Positions 58,532 to 64,000 of a stretch of 64,000 bases of DNA are shown one piece after another. Position 1 is the stretch's first letter, and every line of letters starts with the position of its first letter. This DNA is from DASZTV01 sp035547515. GTDB taxonomy: Bacteria > Actinomycetota > Actinomycetes > JAFAQI01. The stretch is taken from NCBI GenBank assembly GCA_035547515.1, contig DASZUS010000026.1, forward strand, positions 113,371 through 177,370. The letters are read 5' to 3'. Position numbers and translations under genes: made by a program. Under the pieces are notes generated by a model. The model was not told where the DNA came from, ran no database searches, and worked only from the letters and a program-made list of their open reading frames with translations.

Positions 58532-59022
58532 TAGTGCCCCACTTCGCTTTCTTCTAGTTCGTCGGCGAGGAGCTGCAAGCCGCGCACGACTGCGCGCTGT
58601 TCGGCGGGGCGCATCCGGTCGAGAGCTCGTTGCACCGGCCGCAACCGGGTGTCGAGGATGGTCTGGGCGAGGCCGCGGTGGGTGTCGGAGATCTTGATCA
58701 GCGTCCGGCGGCGGTCGGTCGGGTCGGGGTAGCGCTCGACCAGGCCACCGTTGTCGAGGTCGGTCACGACCTGGCTGGCGGTGGCGAGCGAGATGCCGAG
58801 GCGGGTCGCGAGAGTGGTCACGCTCATGCCCTCGTCGCTGACGATCTGCATCAACGCGGCGATGTGGCGCGGCGCCGGGGGCGCGTCACGCCAGGCGGCC
58901 TCCCGGGCCGGGTCCGGGGGCTTGATCTGCGTGCGCTCGAGGCGCTTCATGACCGTTCGTAACGCGGAGAGCAGATCCGCCGCTGTGGCTGACGGCGGGG
59001 ATGCGGTGGCCGGCCTGCTCAC
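58531..59022 (-). CDS. MarR-family transcriptional regulator
   Basis: A 163-aa winged-helix regulator. RHIAALMQIVSDEGMSVTTLATRLGISLATASQVVTDLDNGGLVERYPDPTDRRRTLIKI is the MarR core, with the DxR wing (PTDRRRT). GTG 59022 is 6 nt after TACCCT. The palindrome at 59032-59044 overlaps that box, so self-repression is likely. The downstream drug exporter is in the same transcript. The ligand is unknown. Confidence 0.92.
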   Translation of the reverse strand: MSRPATASPPSATAADLLSALRTVMKRLERTQIKPPDPAREAAWRDAPPAPRHIAALMQIVSDEGMSVTTLATRLGISLATASQVVTDLDNGGLVERYPDPTDRRRTLIKISDTHRGLAQTILDTRLRPVQRALDRMRPAEQRAVVRGLQLLADELEESEVGH

Positions 59023-59028
59023 GAGACG

Positions 59029-59034
59029 AGGGTA
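59029..59034 (-). promoter_or_regulatory. -10 box of the marR-MFS operon
   Basis: TACCCT on the minus strand with six bases to GTG 59022 and no Shine-Dalgarno. Its first bases lie inside the adjoining palindrome. Confidence 0.5.
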
Positions 59035-59044
59035 ATCCGATTAC
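59032..59044. promoter_or_regulatory. Probable MarR operator
   Basis: GTAATCCGATTAC, a perfect 5-3-5 inverted repeat in an A/T-richer pocket. It overlaps the -10 box of the regulator's own operon. Confidence 0.65.
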
Positions 59045-59143
59045 TTCGTACAACAAAACCGTTTGGCTGTGCGAATCATCACACCGGGCTGCTCCGGCTG
59101 TGCAACAGCGCGCGTCGGCGCGCTCGGCCGGCGCGTCCCGGCT

Positions 59144-59149
59144 TAGATT
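59144..59149 (+). promoter_or_regulatory. Possible -10 box of GH25 lysozyme gene
   Basis: TAGATT about 44 bases before ATG 59193, which would leave a leader of about 37 bases. No clear -35 is seen. Confidence 0.3.
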
Positions 59150-59192
59150 GGGAGCTCGCCGTCTCGCTTCCCCCAGCCGGAGCCGTCAACGC

Positions 59193-60986
59193 ATGCATCG
59201 TCGTCTGCGGATCGCCGCCGTGGTTACCGCCGCGCTCGCGCTCGGATCGGGCGCGCTGCAGCTGACCCCCGCAAGTGCCGCGACACCGACGCCTGACTTC
59301 TGCACGCTGTTCTGCCCGCCGACCACCCCGACGCCGACGCCCACATCGACACATGCGGCGACCGACTCCCCGACACCTACGCCGAGCCTGACGACGACGC
59401 CCACCGGTACCCCCACCGGTACGCCGACGGCGTCTCCCAGCCCGACGATCACGCCGACCACGATCAACGGCCCGGACGTCGCGTCCTACCAGCACCCGGC
59501 AACCGCCGCCTATCCCGGCGGCAAGCCGATCAACTGGAACGCCGTGGCCGCGGCGGGGATGTCGTTCGCGATCGTGAAGGCCACCGAGTCGAACAACTAC
59601 ACGAACCCGTTCTTCGCGGACGACTACGCGGGTGCGCTCTCCGCCGGCCTCGTGCACGGCGCGTACCACTTCGCCCGCCCTGCCTATCCGGTCAGCCAGA
59701 CCGCGATGGCGCAGGCGCAGTACTTCGCGAAGCGGATCGGGGCGGTCGACACGCCGGACACGCTGCCGCCCGTGCTCGACCTCGAGGTCACCGGTGGGCT
59801 GCCGCGCGCGGACCTCGTCACGTGGGCGCAGATCTTCCTTTACCGGCTGCGCACGCTGACCGGGCGTACGCCGATGCTCTACACGTACCCGTCGTTTTGG
59901 ACCGACGTCCTCGACGACCCTTCCGCGTTCTCGCGGTTCCCGCTCTGGATGGCGTCGTACGGCTCGTCGGCGCCGTCCGCTGACATCTGGCAGTACACCG
60001 ACTCCGCGACGATCAACGGCATCAGCGGCAAGGTCGACGAGTCGACCTACCTCGGCACCGGCGGGTCCGAGCTGCCCTGGTCGACCCTGTCGGACGGGAC
60101 AGCGGCCGTCCCGTGGCCGACCGCGGTGCCGAAAGCGCCGCACGCGGTGACTGCGGTCGCCGGTCCCGCCACGGCGACGGTCTCCTGGGTCCCGGGTAAC
60201 GACGGCAGCGCGCGTACGACGTCCTACGTCGTGACCGCGAGCCCGGGCGGCCTCACCACCAAGGTGTCCGGCGCCGCGACCTCGGCGACGGTGAAGGTGC
60301 TCGATCCCACCGTCTCCTACACCTTCACCGTCACCGCGGTCAGCGGAGCCGGCTCGAGCGCTCCGTCGACCCCGACACCGCCGCTGTCGCCGGTCGTGCC
60401 GACCCAGATCGCGCCGGTGCAGCCCGCCTCGATCAACTACGGCCAGCCGCTGGGGATCTCGGCGGTGCTCTCACGCACCGACACGACGCCGGCGACGCCG
60501 ATCAGCGGCCAGCCGGTCACGGTGCTGCGCAAGGCACCGGCCGCGAAGACGTGGAAGACCTTCGCTACGACGACGACCGCCTCCGACGGGAGCGTCAACG
60601 TGACCCTGCATCCGCCGAGTGCGGTCGAGGTGGAGTTCGTCTTCAAGGGGGCCGCTGGCTACGAGCGCGCGACCGCGACCTCGACGACCGTCGTCCATGC
60701 CGTCGTCACTGCAGCGTTGTCGAAGACGAGGATCAAGCACGGCAAGACGGTCACCTTGACCGGGACGGTATCGCCTGTCATCGATGGCGAGCAGGTCATG
60801 CTCGAAAGCAAGGTCAACGGAAAGTGGCAGACCGGGCCGGTCAAGACCGTGAACTCGCAAGGCGGGTTCACCTACCGGATCAAGGCTGCCAAGAAGGGCG
60901 TCGCGCAGAGCTACCAGGTGCTCGCCTCGCCCGGCCACGGCGTGGCGTCCGGCACCTCCGCGCCGGTCACGCTGACCGTCACGTGA
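59193..60986 (+). CDS. Secreted GH25 lysozyme with fibronectin-III and Ig-like domains
   Basis: A 597-aa exported enzyme. The signal peptide ends near LTPASAAT, a Thr/Pro linker of about 55 residues follows, then a GH25 catalytic domain at about 90-300. GPDVASYQHP holds the first Asp and PPVLDLEVTG the catalytic Asp/Glu pair; IWQYTDSATINGISGKVD closes the barrel. An fn3 domain (HAVTAVAGPATATVSWVPGN) and two Ig-like repeats follow (ALSKTRIKHGKTVTLTGTV). It cleaves peptidoglycan glycan strands outside the cell. ATG 59193 marks the signal peptide. Confidence 0.92.
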   Translation: MHRRLRIAAVVTAALALGSGALQLTPASAATPTPDFCTLFCPPTTPTPTPTSTHAATDSPTPTPSLTTTPTGTPTGTPTASPSPTITPTTINGPDVASYQHPATAAYPGGKPINWNAVAAAGMSFAIVKATESNNYTNPFFADDYAGALSAGLVHGAYHFARPAYPVSQTAMAQAQYFAKRIGAVDTPDTLPPVLDLEVTGGLPRADLVTWAQIFLYRLRTLTGRTPMLYTYPSFWTDVLDDPSAFSRFPLWMASYGSSAPSADIWQYTDSATINGISGKVDESTYLGTGGSELPWSTLSDGTAAVPWPTAVPKAPHAVTAVAGPATATVSWVPGNDGSARTTSYVVTASPGGLTTKVSGAATSATVKVLDPTVSYTFTVTAVSGAGSSAPSTPTPPLSPVVPTQIAPVQPASINYGQPLGISAVLSRTDTTPATPISGQPVTVLRKAPAAKTWKTFATTTTASDGSVNVTLHPPSAVEVEFVFKGAAGYERATATSTTVVHAVVTAALSKTRIKHGKTVTLTGTVSPVIDGEQVMLESKVNGKWQTGPVKTVNSQGGFTYRIKAAKKGVAQSYQVLASPGHGVASGTSAPVTLTVT

Positions 60987-61061
60987 GGCAACCGCCGTGG
61001 CGGGCAAAGTGCCGCGGCAGCACAATGGCCCTGGCCCGCCCCTGACGCCCGGGAGATGAAC

Positions 61062-62696
<1,635 letters not shown>

Positions 62697-62714
62697 GCCG
62701 CCGCCCCGCGACTT

Positions 62715-63800
62715 ATGGGGCATTTGTTCGTTGTCTTTCTCGAGATGTACCTGTTCTGGCGGTGGCGGGACCTTCGGGTTCACAGCCATCTGGCGATCGC
62801 CGCCGGAGCGCTGATCCTGCTGCTCGTCGACTCGACGGTGGCGGGGGTGCGCGCCGGCAGCCCACCAGCCGCCGCCGCGCCACCGTCTCTTGCTTCGCGT
62901 CACGAAGTGCTCTCACCGCGCCGCGGGCTGCGCGGTGAGCTGGTCGTGAGCGGCTCCGGCTGGCTGTGGCTGCTCGCCCGCGACGGCAAGCACGCGCACT
63001 CGCTGGAACAGGTGGATCCGCGCACCGAGCAGATCCACTCGTCCACCCGGGTGGCCGGTCCCGCGTCGTACCTCTTCTACGGCGCTGGTCGGGTCTGGGT
63101 CACGGGCGGCTCGACGATCCGGGCGCTCGACCCGCGGTCCGGGCGACTCAGCGTGCTGCGCGCGGCCGGCGGCACGGTGCGCTCAATGACGTTTGCGAGA
63201 TCGAAGGCGTACGCCGTCGTCGCCGGGCGAGACGAGGTGCTCGCGATCTCGCCGGGCCGGCGGCTGCGGGCGCACACCATCGTGGAGCATGGCGGTCCGT
63301 CGACCGCAGTCGCCTTGTCGGACGCGATCGAGATCACCAACCACCGCGCGAACCTCGTCCCGGTGATCTTCCCGCGAGCCGACACGTCGTTCCTGGCGGC
63401 GCTGCAGCTCGGACGCGCGGTGATTGCGGCGGCAGGTCCGCAGGCTGCGTGGGTCCGCCGCGGCCACGAGCTGGTACGCGAGACGCTGAGCCGGGCAGCC
63501 GGGTCGGCCAGCCGTCCGGCGCGCCACTACGTCGACACGCTCGGCCGGCCAGAGCATGTCGTCATGACGGCCGACGGCGGGTGCTACGTGTCGATCGGGC
63601 GCACCAGCGGGCGGGCCCGGCGGACGGACGTGCTGTACTTCTCCCGGTCCGCGCTTCGGTCCCGGCACCCGCGGCCGAGCGCGGTTCACCGCGGCCCGCA
63701 TGTTCGGTCGCTGGCGCTCGACCCGGCGGGCGGTGTGGTGTTCACCGATGCCGTCGGCGACCTCGTGCGGTGGGTGCCCACAGTCAAGTCGCTGCGGTAG
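62715..63800 (+). CDS. Membrane-anchored beta-propeller-like protein, unknown function
   Basis: A 361-aa protein with one N-terminal membrane helix (LAIAAGALILLLVDSTVAGV) and an extracytoplasmic domain. It contains repeated beta-blade patterns such as GSGWLWLLARDGKHAHSLEQ, GAGRVWVTGGSTIRALDP and PGRRLRAHTIVEHGG, like YncE/PQQ-type propellers but without a firm family. No enzyme motif is seen. It starts 18 bases after the acyl-CoA ligase; ATG 62715 has no good ribosome site and ATG 62745 is an alternative. Confidence 0.62.
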   Translation: MGHLFVVFLEMYLFWRWRDLRVHSHLAIAAGALILLLVDSTVAGVRAGSPPAAAAPPSLASRHEVLSPRRGLRGELVVSGSGWLWLLARDGKHAHSLEQVDPRTEQIHSSTRVAGPASYLFYGAGRVWVTGGSTIRALDPRSGRLSVLRAAGGTVRSMTFARSKAYAVVAGRDEVLAISPGRRLRAHTIVEHGGPSTAVALSDAIEITNHRANLVPVIFPRADTSFLAALQLGRAVIAAAGPQAAWVRRGHELVRETLSRAAGSASRPARHYVDTLGRPEHVVMTADGGCYVSIGRTSGRARRTDVLYFSRSALRSRHPRPSAVHRGPHVRSLALDPAGGVVFTDAVGDLVRWVPTVKSLR

Positions 63801-63829
63801 CCTCGGCGGTCGCGGCGGTGACGTCGCGA

Positions 63830-63919
63830 GGAGGCTTCGCCTAGTCCGGTCTATGGCGCCGCACTGCTAATGCGGTTTGGGGTAACCCCCCATCCCGGGT
63901 TCAAATCCCGGAGCCTCCG
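63830..63919 (+). tRNA. tRNA-Ser (anticodon GCU)
   Basis: A 90-nt cloverleaf. The acceptor stem GGAGGCT pairs with AGCCTCC, and the discriminator is G. The anticodon loop ACTGCTAAT contains GCT. The long variable arm typical of tRNA-Ser precedes the T-arm CCGGGTTCAAATCCCGG. CCA is not encoded. Confidence 0.95.
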
Positions 63920-64000
63920 CCAAACCCCGCCGAGTGGCGCAGATGACTAGTCCACAACTGCTCTAACTGGTCATACAGCCGCAAGCTGGGTATGTCGAAG

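Noticed and set aside
63920..64000. Possible integration site after tRNA-Ser(GCU)
   Set aside because: Only 81 bases remain, with an imperfect 9-bp inverted repeat at 63943-63974; no integrase or repeated tRNA end is visible.

Overview
The window is chromosomal DNA from a high-GC actinobacterium. Several markers point that way: a proteasome activator of the Bpa/PafE type, UDP-galactopyranose mutase with a GlfT2-type galactofuranosyltransferase, DUF4446, and many GTG starts. Most genes abut or overlap by 4 bases (ATGA/GTGA), and many apparent promoters are a TANNNT -10 box only 6-8 nt before the start codon, as on leaderless mRNAs. As I recall it, the gene set pheA, serS, a Cof-type HAD hydrolase, bpa, glf, glfT2 and a PAP2 phosphatase resembles the pheA-to-glf part of the Mycobacterium tuberculosis chromosome, so a Mycobacteriales/Frankiales-like lineage is likely. 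I cannot name a genus.

1-4.9 kb (minus): one tightly packed run reading larB, larC, a GDT1/TMEM165-type transporter, a DUF998 membrane protein, a secreted esterase-like protein and the N-terminal part of arginine deiminase, which runs off the left edge. 4.9-13.4 kb: housekeeping genes DUF4446, pheA (with a strong terminator), serS, a HAD hydrolase, bpa-uppP, a phosphoesterase-polymerase LigD-like protein, a histidine phosphatase and NAD(P)HX dehydratase. 13.4-23.4 kb: an ECF sigma factor with a membrane-anchored partner, a quinone oxidoreductase, a PucR regulator, an HSL-type hydrolase, a fused two-half ABC exporter, a lysozyme-like secreted protein, a 43-aa basic protein and tRNA-Ser(UGA).

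24.4-29.7 kb: a TetR gene faces a run of MFS transporter, enoyl-CoA hydratase, acyl-CoA synthetase and a double-hotdog MaoC hydratase. Two copies of a 14-bp palindrome lie in the divergent promoter, so this looks like a TetR-controlled uptake and acyl-CoA catabolism unit. 29.7-33.4 kb: a two-component system, whose response regulator seems to start at CTG, beside an ABC transporter. 33.4-43.7 kb: secreted and envelope proteins, a nitronate monooxygenase-like enzyme, a possible new metallopeptidase, NlpC/P60, a second ECF sigma factor with a membrane partner, and an ABCG-like transporter.

43.7-55.2 kb is a cell-envelope glycan locus and the most interesting part. Two tandem sulfotransferase-like paralogues and a GT2 enzyme are transcribed away from GT2, glf, glfT2 and a free-standing AbfB-type arabinofuranose-binding protein. 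A large GT8-type protein and a PAP2 phosphatase follow. The two halves start from overlapping divergent -10 boxes. I infer a galactofuran polymer that may carry an extra, perhaps sulfated, decoration. 55.2-64 kb: PTS enzyme I, a MarR-MFS efflux pair with a palindrome on the MarR -10 box, a GH25 lysozyme, an acyl-CoA ligase, a membrane-anchored propeller-like protein and tRNA-Ser(GCU). I see no CRISPR array, insertion sequence, rRNA or prophage.
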